Below are positions 9,366-17,704 of a DNA stretch of 64,000 nucleotides, one piece after another. The notes beneath the pieces were generated by a model. It was given only the letters and a program-made list of their open reading frames with translations, was not told the origin of the DNA and made no database searches. Position 1 is the first letter of the stretch, and each line of letters opens with the position of its first letter. The stretch covers positions 5,739 to 69,738 of the forward strand of contig CAVQKF010000017.1 in assembly GCA_963712955.1 (NCBI GenBank), given 5' to 3'. This DNA comes from DATFVJ01 sp963712955 (lineage in GTDB: Bacteria > Actinomycetota > Actinomycetes > Streptosporangiales > Streptosporangiaceae). The position numbers were made by a program, and so were the translations under genes.

Positions 9366-9731
9366 TGACATCCAGCGTCGTACAGGTCCAGGGATGATGG
9401 GAAGCCACGCATTTAATGCGCTTGGGTGCGGACCCTAGGACCGATCCCTCCGGACCCGTGCGGCACAGCGCCCGTTACGGGCCGGCTCAGGAACGCCATC
9501 CCTGCCAGCGGGCAGAGTGCTCACTGTCGGAGTCGCTGTCACTGCCAGCGTGACACACGGCCGGTAGCCTTCGATCCTGTCCCCGTACGGCCCTACGATG
9601 GACCGCTGTGACAAGATCACAGCATCGCGGGATGACTGGACAAGCGGGCCGGTATAGGACGTGATCAGGGCCGCGGGTCACCACGATGTCACCACGCCGC
9701 GTTCACCTCGGCTGAGGAGCGAGCATTCCGG

Positions 9732-11462
9732 ATGGCACGGACCACATCGCCGAAGGTGCCCCAGGCAGCGGCTACGGGTGCCTCCTGGGGGCTGCGGCCA
9801 GATTGGGCGACCAGCGTCATCATCGCTTTCGCGACCGCGCTCGCTCTCGGCCTGCGGCTGTACCAGCTGTCCCGGCCCGGCTACCTGCTTGGGGTGTCGG
9901 AGTACGACGACGGAGTTTATTTCGGTGGCGCGTTGAGGCTCGTCGACGGGATGCTGCCATACCGTGACTTCGCCGACGTGCAGCCGCCCGGGATCACGTT
10001 GCTGATGGCGCCGGTGGCGCTGGTCGCCAAGGTCGCAGGGACTGCCTCAGCGATGGCGGTGGCGCGCGTGCTCACCGCCTGCGCCGGCGCGGCAGCCGTG
10101 CCCTTGGCTGGCCTCCTCGTCCGCCACCGCGGCATCGTGGCCACCGCCGTGACCTGCGGCATCCTGGCGGTCTTCCCGGACGGGATCGTGGCTTCCCGTG
10201 CGCTGCTGTTGGAGCCGTGGCTAGTGCTTGCTTGCCTGGCCGGCGCGCTGGTGTCATTCGACGGTGACCACCTGGCGCCGCGAACGAGACGGCTCGTATG
10301 GGGTGGGCTGGTGTTCGGCGTCGCGGGCGCGGTCAAGACCTGGGCGATCCTCCCCGTGCTCGTCATGGTGGCCTTGTGCGTGCTGCAAGGTGGCGTCCGG
10401 CCGGTGCAGCGGGCCCGGCGCGCCGCCGCGTACCTGGGCGGAGCCGCGGCCGGGTACCTCGTGCCTGTGCTCCCATTCGCCGTGGTGGCCCCGAAGTCCT
10501 TCTACGATGGGGTGGTCGTCGCGCAGCTGGTAAGCACCCGCGTGGGGCCTGGCGTCATGCCGCGGATGGGCGACATCACCGGCCTGAACGGGATCCCCCA
10601 CCTGACCCAGCACTGGGCGGCGGGTGGCGCGGTCGTGATCGCTGTGTTCGTGGTCCTCACCTGCGTGGGCGCGTCGCTCGTTACCCGGCGGCCCCCGCCC
10701 GCCCTCGAGTGGCTCGCCCTGGCGACCGCGGCGCTCGTGGCTGCGGCGTTCATGTGGACGACGCAGTTCTACGACCACTACGCGGCGTTCGGCGCACCCT
10801 TCCTCGCGCTGTCCATGGCGCTGCCGGCCTCCCGGCTGCTTGCGGCCCTGCAGCAGCGTGGTGTTACCGGGCCCGCCGCCGGGCAGCGCGCGCGTGAGTC
10901 CTCTTCTGAGCAGCCGTTCGCCAGGGGTGCCCTGAACTGGTGCGCCGCGGGTGTGGCCCTCGCGGCGATCGCCGCTATGGCCGTCACGCAGGCCCAGTCA
11001 GCGGCAGCCGCGCTCCCGGTGCCAGACCCGGGGCCCAGCGCGGGGCGGGTGATCCCGCGTGGGGCCTGCGTGGTTACTGACACGTCCTCGGCGACAATCG
11101 CGGCCGACCGGTTCTTCTCGAACGTGCCAGGCTGCTCCGGGCCCGTGGACTCGTTCGGCACGCTGATGACCCTCACCCGAGGCCAGGACATGTGGGGGGC
11201 GACCGCGCGAGAACTGGCCGCCGTTGCGCGGGTGTGGGCGTCCGCGTTCACGCGGGCGCAGTATGTGTGGCTTGACGGGCTCACATATGGGCGCATTCCC
11301 TGGACACCCGCGCTTGTCTCCTACTTCACCAGCCACTTCCGGCCGCTACACGGCAGCTTCGCACACACCATCCGGGCCTGCGCCTGGCCGGTCAGGCCGC
11401 CGTGCGGCATGCCCGGCGGCCTGTACGTACGCAGAATCACGCCCGCAGCCGGCCCCCGGTGA
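9732..11462 (+). CDS. multi-pass membrane glycosyltransferase (GT39/ArnT-like)
   Basis: A 576-residue integral membrane protein with about ten hydrophobic segments. The first external loop holds an acidic pair in EYDDGVYFGG (about residues 57-66), followed by LPYRDFADVQPPG. This layout is typical of GT39/ArnT-type enzymes that transfer sugars from polyprenyl-phosphate donors outside the membrane. The C-terminal 150 residues form an extracytoplasmic domain. An ATG with GAGGAGC 13 bases upstream supports the start. No partner polyprenyl-phosphate sugar synthase is adjacent, so donor and acceptor are unknown. Confidence 0.8.
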   Translation: MARTTSPKVPQAAATGASWGLRPDWATSVIIAFATALALGLRLYQLSRPGYLLGVSEYDDGVYFGGALRLVDGMLPYRDFADVQPPGITLLMAPVALVAKVAGTASAMAVARVLTACAGAAAVPLAGLLVRHRGIVATAVTCGILAVFPDGIVASRALLLEPWLVLACLAGALVSFDGDHLAPRTRRLVWGGLVFGVAGAVKTWAILPVLVMVALCVLQGGVRPVQRARRAAAYLGGAAAGYLVPVLPFAVVAPKSFYDGVVVAQLVSTRVGPGVMPRMGDITGLNGIPHLTQHWAAGGAVVIAVFVVLTCVGASLVTRRPPPALEWLALATAALVAAAFMWTTQFYDHYAAFGAPFLALSMALPASRLLAALQQRGVTGPAAGQRARESSSEQPFARGALNWCAAGVALAAIAAMAVTQAQSAAAALPVPDPGPSAGRVIPRGACVVTDTSSATIAADRFFSNVPGCSGPVDSFGTLMTLTRGQDMWGATARELAAVARVWASAFTRAQYVWLDGLTYGRIPWTPALVSYFTSHFRPLHGSFAHTIRACAWPVRPPCGMPGGLYVRRITPAAGPR

Positions 11463-11531
11463 TCTGTAGAGCAAGGCGTCAAAGCTGGCGGGGGGAGGAA
11501 TGGGGCCCGCTTGTTACCGCTGTTCGCCGGC

Positions 11532-12908
11532 TTACCGCTGTTCGCCGGCGTCGTACGCGAGCCCGGCTTCGGCGGCGAACATCGCCTCCATCTCGCGGCG
11601 CACCCGCACCGCCTCGGTGCTCTCGTCCACCGCCACGTCCTGCCAGGTGAGCGGCATTCCGATCGGGACGGCGCGGCGCAGCGTCACGTGGTGCGCCAGG
11701 CCCATCGGCAACCCGCCCAGCCGAAGGCTTTCCGACGCCGGCATCAGCTTGCCACACACGGTGAAGCCACCTTCGCCATCGAGCGTCTCGCCGGCCTTGA
11801 GATCGCGTTTGGCGGTGGCGACCGCATCGCCGCGGAAACCAGTCGGCGCGCCGGTTGGCTCGCCGCGCAGCCCGGCCGAAGCGATCGAGATGCCGAGTTC
11901 CAGGCCGATCAGGTGATAGGGCTTGTACATCGCCGTGTAGCGGCCGGACGGATCGGTCAGCAGCCCGTATTCGGCGAAGCAGCGTTTGACATAGTCGCTC
12001 GGCGCCTCGAACACCACGTAGACGCCCCAGCGCAGGTCGCGGAACACCGGCCGCCCGTCCCTCTCCACGGACGAGATCACCTCGACCTGGCCCTTGTGAT
12101 GCAGCCCTCCGCCGTCCTGCGGCGGGCGCAGCACTCGCGCCAGATCGTCGACGCCGCAGGGCGGGAACCTAAGCCCATCCGGCGCCGGGGTCAACCCTGT
12201 GGCGTTTGCCACCGCGGCCATCTCGATCGCCGACTTGGTGCCGTCGAGGAAGGAGTTGAACATCTGCGGGTTCATCCCGCCGAGCCGCGCCTGCTCAGCG
12301 GTCAAGCCGTAATAGGGCCATACCGTGTCCGGGGTCGAGCGGCGGTATTCCGGCAGGTATTTGGTGCCCTTGCCGCCGGCGACCACCTCGAAGCCGCAGG
12401 CGCGCGCCCAGTCGACCTGCTCGGCGATCAGCGCCGGCTGGTCGCCATAGGCGAGGCTGTAGACCACGCCGGCCGCGGCGGCCTTGCGCGCCAGCAGCGG
12501 TCCGGCCAGCACGTCGGCTTCGACATTGACCATGATGATGTGCTTGCCATGGGCGATCGCCGCCAGGGCATGTGCGATACCGGCCGGCGGATGGCCGGTG
12601 GCGTCGATCACCACCTCGAGCGCCGGATGGGCGATCAGCGCCATGGCGTCGTCACAGACCCATGTGGCGGCGCGATCGGCTGCCTCGCCGGGGCTTTTCG
12701 CGGCGATGCGCGCCGTCGGCCAGCCGACGTTGCCCAGCGCGGCGCGCGCCCGCGCCGGCGACAGGTCGGCGACGCCGAGCAGGTGCAGCCCGTGCATGTG
12801 GAGCGCCTGGGACAGGAACATCGAGCCGAACTTGCCGGCCCCGATCAGCCCGACGCGCAGCGGCCTGCCCTGCGCCTCGCGGGCGAGCAGAAGGGCGTGG
12901 AGATTCAT
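11532..12908 (-). CDS. NAD(P)-dependent oxidoreductase with C-terminal SAF domain
   Basis: A 458-residue protein. It has an N-terminal Rossmann domain (VGLIGAGKFG, about 18-27), a Gfo/Idh or homoserine-dehydrogenase-like catalytic part (GGKGTKYLPEYRRSTPDTVW) and a C-terminal SAF domain (about 335-400). Proteins of this type occur in carbohydrate-acid catabolic operons of rhizobia and relatives. ATG 12908 was preferred to a start six codons upstream because it lies four bases after the stop of a small upstream frame. Its base composition and phrasing look more alphaproteobacterial than its neighbours (inference), suggesting transfer. The exact substrate is unknown. Confidence 0.8.
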   Translation of the reverse strand: MNLHALLLAREAQGRPLRVGLIGAGKFGSMFLSQALHMHGLHLLGVADLSPARARAALGNVGWPTARIAAKSPGEAADRAATWVCDDAMALIAHPALEVVIDATGHPPAGIAHALAAIAHGKHIIMVNVEADVLAGPLLARKAAAAGVVYSLAYGDQPALIAEQVDWARACGFEVVAGGKGTKYLPEYRRSTPDTVWPYYGLTAEQARLGGMNPQMFNSFLDGTKSAIEMAAVANATGLTPAPDGLRFPPCGVDDLARVLRPPQDGGGLHHKGQVEVISSVERDGRPVFRDLRWGVYVVFEAPSDYVKRCFAEYGLLTDPSGRYTAMYKPYHLIGLELGISIASAGLRGEPTGAPTGFRGDAVATAKRDLKAGETLDGEGGFTVCGKLMPASESLRLGGLPMGLAHHVTLRRAVPIGMPLTWQDVAVDESTEAVRVRREMEAMFAAEAGLAYDAGEQR

Positions 12909-12912
12909 CGGC

Positions 12913-13110
12913 TCACCCCGCGGCACTGCGCCGGTCGCGGGCGTAGCTCACCAGGCAATCGTCCGGCGGCATCTCGATCGGCGTGAACTCGCGGTTTGGC
13001 GATCGTTTCGTTGCCGCAGGTCCACAGCGGATAGCTGCTCGTCGCGGTGCCGTAGGAAGAGACATCCCCGGTCGTGGAAATTCGGCGAACTGGCCGCTGG
13101 ACAGCTTCAT
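12913..13110 (-). pseudogene. small remnant gene upstream of the SAF-domain dehydrogenase
   Basis: A 65-codon frame with ATG 13110 preceded by GGAGGACGTC ends four bases before the dehydrogenase start, so it was once an operon partner. The most protein-like reading hops between frames: MKLSSGQFAEF in one, then GDVSSYGTATSSYPLWTCGN in another, then REFTPIEMPPDDCLVSYAR back in the first. This suggests two compensating indels or a decayed 5' gene. No family recognised. Confidence 0.4.
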
Positions 13111-13356
13111 GACGTCCTCCGGTGACGCTTCCATGGTTCGGCCGCGGCGCCACACGGTATGTGCTGCGGTCCGATCGTACAAGGGCCGATCATCGGACGG
13201 CCTCCGCGAGCACCGATGCAAGTGCCCGTGATCTGGCCGGTACGCCGGTACTACAGTCCGGGTTTTCTTTCCGGGGACGGCCGCTCGGTGCCGGGGTGCG
13301 CATGCCCCGGTGGGGGCTGTACCTGCGGCTTCCCTGGTCCTGTATCGCCTGCTGGG

Positions 13357-13394
13357 CCGGTACCTTCGGCCCTAGGTGGCATCACTTTCGGCCC
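13357..13394 (+). promoter_or_regulatory. pair of DosR/DevR-like boxes upstream of the redox operon
   Basis: Two half-sites share TTCGGCCCTAGG (13365-13376 and 13387-13398), placed exactly 22 bases apart, or two helical turns. Their extended forms GGTACCTTCGGCCC and CATCACTTTCGGCCC resemble the half-degenerate DosR/DevR motif (GGGACTTTNGNCCC) that drives hypoxia-responsive genes in actinobacteria. They sit about 80-120 bases before the first gene of an oxygen-sensitive enzyme operon. The assignment to DosR is inference from similarity and context. Confidence 0.45.
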
Positions 13395-13475
13395 TAGGCG
13401 GGGGCGTTGGGGGTGGCGCAGCGTAGGAGTGCCGGATACGGGATAAGCCACGGTTCGGGTCACGGAGGTGCGGCA

Positions 13476-14528
13476 ATGTCAGCTTTGGCGGCGGCCAGTC
13501 CAGCGGGTGCTGGGGCGGCGGATGTGCTCCCCGGTGCCGACGGCGACGGTTTCTTCGGCATCCGGTTCGAGTCGATCGGCGGGCTCGGCGCCCATCTCGC
13601 CGGGCAGATCCTGGCCGAGGCCGGGGTTTTGCGGCAGGGCCTGAACGGCGCGCATTTCTCTTCGTATGGTTCGGAGAAGAAGGGCACGCCGGTGAAGTCG
13701 TTCGTGCGTTTGTGCCTGGCCGACCGTGAGGTCCGTACGAGCAGCCCGATCGACAGCCCGCAGGTGGTCGCGGTCTTCCACGAGGCGCTGGCCCGGTCGT
13801 TCGACGTGGCCGCCGGGCTGAGCGCGACCGGCACGCTGATCGTGAACACGCGCTCGGCGCCCGGCGAGATCCGGGAGGCGCTGGGGCTGCGCTCGGGCAC
13901 GGTGGCGGTGCTCGACGCGCTCGGTATCGCGCTGGAGGAGAAGACGCGGGTGAACACCGCGATGCTCGGCGCGGTCGCCCGCAGCTGCCCGTTCGTCGAC
14001 CCCGGCGCGGTGAAGGAGACGATCGCCGAGAAGCTTTCGGTCCGCAATGCGCACCTCGTTGAGGCGAACCTGCGCACGTTCGACCGCGGCTACCGGGAGC
14101 TGCGGAGCATGACCTGGCCGGCGGTGCCCGGCGATCCGGGGCGGCCGGTGCAGCGGGCCGCGCCCGCGTTCGGGTATCTCGACGCGCCGATCGGCGGTGT
14201 CATCCTCGACACGGGCAACAGTGTCGTGAAGGACCTGAGCATGTCGCGGCAGGGTTTCCTGCCCGCCTATGACCCCGACTCGTGCGTGCACTGCGGGATC
14301 TGCGACATCGTCTGCCCGGATCTGTGTTTCGTGTGGTCCGATGACGGCGACGGCGAGCCCGCCGTGCGGCTGCTCGGCATCGACTATCTGTACTGCAAGG
14401 GCTGCCTGAAGTGCATCGACGCGTGCCCGACCGGCTCGCTCACCGAGCTCCGCGAGGAGCCCGGCTGGGCCGGGGAAAATCGCGTCCCGCTCTTCCCGTG
14501 GCTTGAGCCCGAGAAAGGGGCCAACTGA
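13476..14528 (+). CDS. 2-oxoacid:ferredoxin oxidoreductase, fused gamma and delta (2x[4Fe-4S]) subunits
   Basis: A 350-residue protein. Residues about 25-215 match the gamma subunit of pyruvate/2-oxoacid:ferredoxin oxidoreductases (GGLGAHLAGQILAEAG, YGSEKKGTPVKSF). The C-terminal 100 residues are a bacterial-type ferredoxin with two CxxCxxCxxxC clusters (CVHCGICDIVCPD from about 270, CKGCLKCIDACP from about 307). ATG 13476 follows GGAGG. The downstream gene carries the fused alpha-beta subunits and starts within the stop codon of this one. Such enzymes are oxygen-sensitive and make reduced ferredoxin from 2-oxoacids and CoA. Confidence 0.9.
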   Translation: MSALAAASPAGAGAADVLPGADGDGFFGIRFESIGGLGAHLAGQILAEAGVLRQGLNGAHFSSYGSEKKGTPVKSFVRLCLADREVRTSSPIDSPQVVAVFHEALARSFDVAAGLSATGTLIVNTRSAPGEIREALGLRSGTVAVLDALGIALEEKTRVNTAMLGAVARSCPFVDPGAVKETIAEKLSVRNAHLVEANLRTFDRGYRELRSMTWPAVPGDPGRPVQRAAPAFGYLDAPIGGVILDTGNSVVKDLSMSRQGFLPAYDPDSCVHCGICDIVCPDLCFVWSDDGDGEPAVRLLGIDYLYCKGCLKCIDACPTGSLTELREEPGWAGENRVPLFPWLEPEKGAN

Positions 14529-16822
14529 TGGCCATCGCACCGCCGAGGCCGAGGCCGAGGGCCGGCCGCGCCACGCAGGTTGTCGGGTTCCGCACCGGCA
14601 ACGAGATGGCCGCGCTGTCCGCGAAGCAGATCGACTTCCACCTGATGGGCTACTACCCGATCACGCCCTCGACTGAGATCGCTGAGCTGCTCGACGAGAT
14701 GAAGGCGGCCGGCGAGCACGACATCGTGATGGTGCCGGCCGACGGTGAGCACGGCGCCGCCGGTATCTGCTACGGCGCCGCGACCGGCGGCGGCCGGGTC
14801 TTCAACGCGACGAGCTCGCAGGGGCTGCTGTACTCGCTGGAGCAGCTGCCGGTGCAGTCGGGGACGCGTTTCCCGATGCTGCTCGACCTGGCGACGCGCG
14901 CGGTGAGCGGGCCGCTTGACATCCGCGGCGACCACTCCGACGTCTACTACGCGCTGAACACCGGCTGGCTGATCTTCATGGCGCGTGACCCGCAGGCCGT
15001 CTACGACCAGAACCTCATCGCGCTGCGGGTGGCCGAGCGCGCGGACGTGCGGCTGCCCGCGATCGTGGCCTTCGACGGTTTCTTCACCAGCCACCAGAAG
15101 CGCCGGGTCTGCAGTTTCGAGGACGACGCGACCGTGCGGGACTGGCTCGGCCCGGTGCCGCCGTCGGTGACGGCGCTCGACCCGCGGCACCCGGTGACGA
15201 TCGGGCCGTACATGAACGACCCCGACCTGATCAACAACAAGTACCAGCTCGAGCGGGCGATGGACGCCGCGCTGGCCGCGCTGCCCGAGGTCGTCGCCGA
15301 GTATGAGGCGCTGAGCGGCCGCCGCTACGATCCCCTCGACCTGTACCGCATGGACGACGCCGAGGTCGCGGTGTTCCTGCTCAACTCGGCCGCGGAGACC
15401 GCGAAAGACGTTGCCGACCGGCTGCGCACCGAGGGTGTCCGGGCCGGCGTGCTCAGCCTCAACGTGATCCGCCCGTTCCCCGCGGACGCGATCCGCGCGG
15501 CGCTGCGCGGCGTGCGGGCCGTCGTGCTCGGCGAGCGGTCGGCCTCCTACGGCGGGCACGGCGCCAACCTCTCCCACGAGGTGAAGTCCGCGCTGAAGGA
15601 TGACCTGGACAACCGCACCCTGTGCCTGAGCCGCGTCTACGGCCTCGGCGGGCGCGACTTCTACGCGGAGGACGCCGAGGCGTTCTTCCGGCTCGCGCTG
15701 GAGGCCGCCGAGCGCGGCGTGGTGGCGGTGCCGTTCGACTACCACGGCGTGGAGCCGGGCGATCCCGCGAAGCCGCGGCCGCGCCGCGGCGCGCCGCCGC
15801 TGACCCGCGAGGAGACGACGAGCGGGCTGCTCAAGGTGGAGCCGGGCCCCAACGGCCGGCTCGAGGTCGACGCGCCGCCCTACTGGCAGCTGGCCGCGAA
15901 ACCGAAGCGGGTGCTGCCCGGCCACGGCGCGTGCCCCGGCTGCGGCGTCTTCCCGGCGCTCGACCAGTTCCTGCGCGGCATCGAGGGCGACGTCGTGGTG
16001 CTCTACCAGACCGGCTGCGCGATGGTCGTCACCACCGGCTACCCCTACACCTCGCACCGCATCACCTACGTGCACAACCTGTTCCAGAACGGCGCCGCCG
16101 CGCTGAGCGGGCTGGTCGAGATGTTCCACGAGCGGGTGCGCCGCGGCGAGCTGCCGGCCGGCGAGGACATCACGTTCGTGATGGTCACCGGCGACGGCGG
16201 CATGGACATCGGCATGGGCGCCGCGATCGGGGCCGCGCTGCGCAACCACGGGATGATCGTCGTCGAGTACGACAACCAGGGCTACATGAACACCGGCAGC
16301 CAGCTCAGCTACTCCACGCCGCTCGGCCACATGACGTCGACGAGCCACGTCGGGCCGGCCGAGCTGGGCAAGGCCTTCCACCACAAGGACACCCCGCAGA
16401 TCATGGCGGCGACCAACATCCCGTACGTCTTCACCGGCGTCGAGGGCTACCCCGACGACCTCGTGGCCAAGGCCGCCAAGGCGCAGTGGTACGCGAAGCA
16501 CCAGGGCACGGCCTACGGGAAGCTGCTGATCTCCTGCCCGCTGAACTGGAAGACCGAGGACCGGGCCGGCGTCGAGATCGTCCAGGCCGCGGTCGACTCC
16601 TGCTTCTTCCCGCTGTACGAGATGGAACGCGGCGTCACCCGCATCACCTACGACCCGGAGCCGATCGGGCGGCGGGTGCCGGTCGGCGACTGGCTGAAGC
16701 TGATGGGCAAGACCAAGCACCTGTGCAAGCCCGGCCACGAGGCGACGCTCGCATTGATCGAGGCCGAGGTGGAGCGCCGCTGGCAGCGGCTCAAGGCCAA
16801 GGACGAGCACCCCCTCCTGTGA
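14528..16822 (+). CDS. 2-oxoacid:ferredoxin oxidoreductase, fused alpha and beta subunits
   Basis: A 764-residue protein. The N-terminal two thirds is the alpha subunit (GYYPITPSTEIAELL near 38; the pyrimidine-binding part of the thiamine enzyme). The C-terminal third is the beta subunit, with the cluster and thiamine-binding motifs GHGACPGCGVFP (about 465) and GDGGMDIGMGAAIG...DNQGYMNTG (about 555-590). It completes a full alpha-beta/gamma-delta enzyme with the upstream gene (TGATG overlap). Substrate (pyruvate, 2-oxoglutarate or branched 2-oxoacid) cannot be told from sequence. The final codons lie in a short tandem duplication. Confidence 0.9.
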   Translation: MAIAPPRPRPRAGRATQVVGFRTGNEMAALSAKQIDFHLMGYYPITPSTEIAELLDEMKAAGEHDIVMVPADGEHGAAGICYGAATGGGRVFNATSSQGLLYSLEQLPVQSGTRFPMLLDLATRAVSGPLDIRGDHSDVYYALNTGWLIFMARDPQAVYDQNLIALRVAERADVRLPAIVAFDGFFTSHQKRRVCSFEDDATVRDWLGPVPPSVTALDPRHPVTIGPYMNDPDLINNKYQLERAMDAALAALPEVVAEYEALSGRRYDPLDLYRMDDAEVAVFLLNSAAETAKDVADRLRTEGVRAGVLSLNVIRPFPADAIRAALRGVRAVVLGERSASYGGHGANLSHEVKSALKDDLDNRTLCLSRVYGLGGRDFYAEDAEAFFRLALEAAERGVVAVPFDYHGVEPGDPAKPRPRRGAPPLTREETTSGLLKVEPGPNGRLEVDAPPYWQLAAKPKRVLPGHGACPGCGVFPALDQFLRGIEGDVVVLYQTGCAMVVTTGYPYTSHRITYVHNLFQNGAAALSGLVEMFHERVRRGELPAGEDITFVMVTGDGGMDIGMGAAIGAALRNHGMIVVEYDNQGYMNTGSQLSYSTPLGHMTSTSHVGPAELGKAFHHKDTPQIMAATNIPYVFTGVEGYPDDLVAKAAKAQWYAKHQGTAYGKLLISCPLNWKTEDRAGVEIVQAAVDSCFFPLYEMERGVTRITYDPEPIGRRVPVGDWLKLMGKTKHLCKPGHEATLALIEAEVERRWQRLKAKDEHPLL

Positions 16823-16854
16823 GAGCAAACGACGAGCATCCCCTCCTGTGAGAG
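16802..16854 (+). repeat. 24-bp tandem micro-duplication at the end of the alpha-beta gene
   Basis: The bases encoding the last residues DEHPLL plus stop and the next few bases (16802-16825) recur with one mismatch at 16831-16854, just before the NfnA-like start. The duplication leaves the upstream stop intact and provides GAGAG six bases before ATG 16860, so it may shape the ribosome-binding region of the next gene. Confidence 0.8.
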
Positions 16855-16859
16855 TGACC

Positions 16860-17699
16860 ATGGACACCACCGCACGGATCATCGAGAAGCGCGACCTGAC
16901 GGACATCACCAAGCTGTTCGTCGTCCACGCCCCGCTGGTGACGCGCAACGCGGCGCCCGGCCAGTTCGTGATCCTGCGGGTCACCGAGACCGGCGAGCGG
17001 ATCCCGATCAGCATCACCGACTTCAGCCGGGCCGCGGGCACGATCACCATCGTCGTCCAGCAGGTGGGCCGCTCGAGCGCGCTCATCTGCGCGCTGCAGG
17101 TGGGCGACGTGTTCCTCGACTTCGCCGGCCCGCTCGGGCTGAAGGCGCCGCTCCCCGAGCAGGGCCACGCGGTGCTGATCGGCGGCGGCTTCGGCACCGG
17201 CGCGGCGTTCCCGCTGGCCCGCGAGCTGCGCTCGCGCGGCGTGCGGGTCTCGTCCATCGTCGGCGCCCGGACCCGCGATCTGGTGATCCTCGCCGACCTG
17301 CTGGCCACCGAGAGCGACGAGGTGCACGTGTGCACCGACGACGGCTCCCTCGGCTACCGCGGCTTCGTCACCGGCAGGCTGGAGGAACTGATGGACGCAG
17401 GCGCCGGGTTCACCCACTGCTTCGCCGTCGGCCCGATGCCGATGATGCGCGCCGTCGCGGCGACCACGCGGCGCCGCGGCCTGCCCACCATGGTCTCTCT
17501 CGACCCGCTGATGGTGGACGGGACCGGCATGTGCGGCGGCTGCCGGGTGAGCGTCGGCGGCAAGTCGCTCTTCGCCTGCGTGGACGGCCCGTTCTTCGAC
17601 GCGCACCAGGTCGACTTCGACGACGCCGACGCCCGCCTGATGACCTACAAAGAGCAAGAGAACCTGGCCGCCTGCGAGCTGACAGGACCTGGGAGGTAA
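16860..17699 (+). CDS. ferredoxin:NADP oxidoreductase subunit NfnA-like (sulfide dehydrogenase subunit beta-like)
   Basis: A 279-residue flavoprotein: FAD-binding barrel (ERIPISITDF near 45), NAD(P)-binding domain (GGGFGTGAAFPLARELRSRG) and a C-terminal [2Fe-2S] site (MCGGCRV...LFACVDGP). This matches NfnA/SudB, the small subunit that bifurcates or confurcates electrons between ferredoxin, NADH and NADP with NfnB. ATG 16860 was chosen, with GAGAG upstream; GTG 16848 would add four residues. It lies between the ferredoxin-reducing enzyme and the NfnB-like gene, so the operon can make and then spend reduced ferredoxin. Confidence 0.85.
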   Translation: MDTTARIIEKRDLTDITKLFVVHAPLVTRNAAPGQFVILRVTETGERIPISITDFSRAAGTITIVVQQVGRSSALICALQVGDVFLDFAGPLGLKAPLPEQGHAVLIGGGFGTGAAFPLARELRSRGVRVSSIVGARTRDLVILADLLATESDEVHVCTDDGSLGYRGFVTGRLEELMDAGAGFTHCFAVGPMPMMRAVAATTRRRGLPTMVSLDPLMVDGTGMCGGCRVSVGGKSLFACVDGPFFDAHQVDFDDADARLMTYKEQENLAACELTGPGR

Positions 17700-17704
17700 G
17701 CGCC

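Noticed and set aside
9208..9731. Possible tRNA or attachment site between the accessory zone and the glycosyltransferase
   Set aside because: No cloverleaf, T-loop GGTTCGANNCC or matching direct repeat was found; only a hairpin is visible.
14384..17335. A 983-codon open frame on the minus strand
   Set aside because: It is antisense to the alpha-beta oxidoreductase and NfnA-like genes, whose family motifs are unambiguous; the antisense product is rich in Arg/Ala/His without any domain. Long antisense frames are expected in very GC-rich coding DNA.
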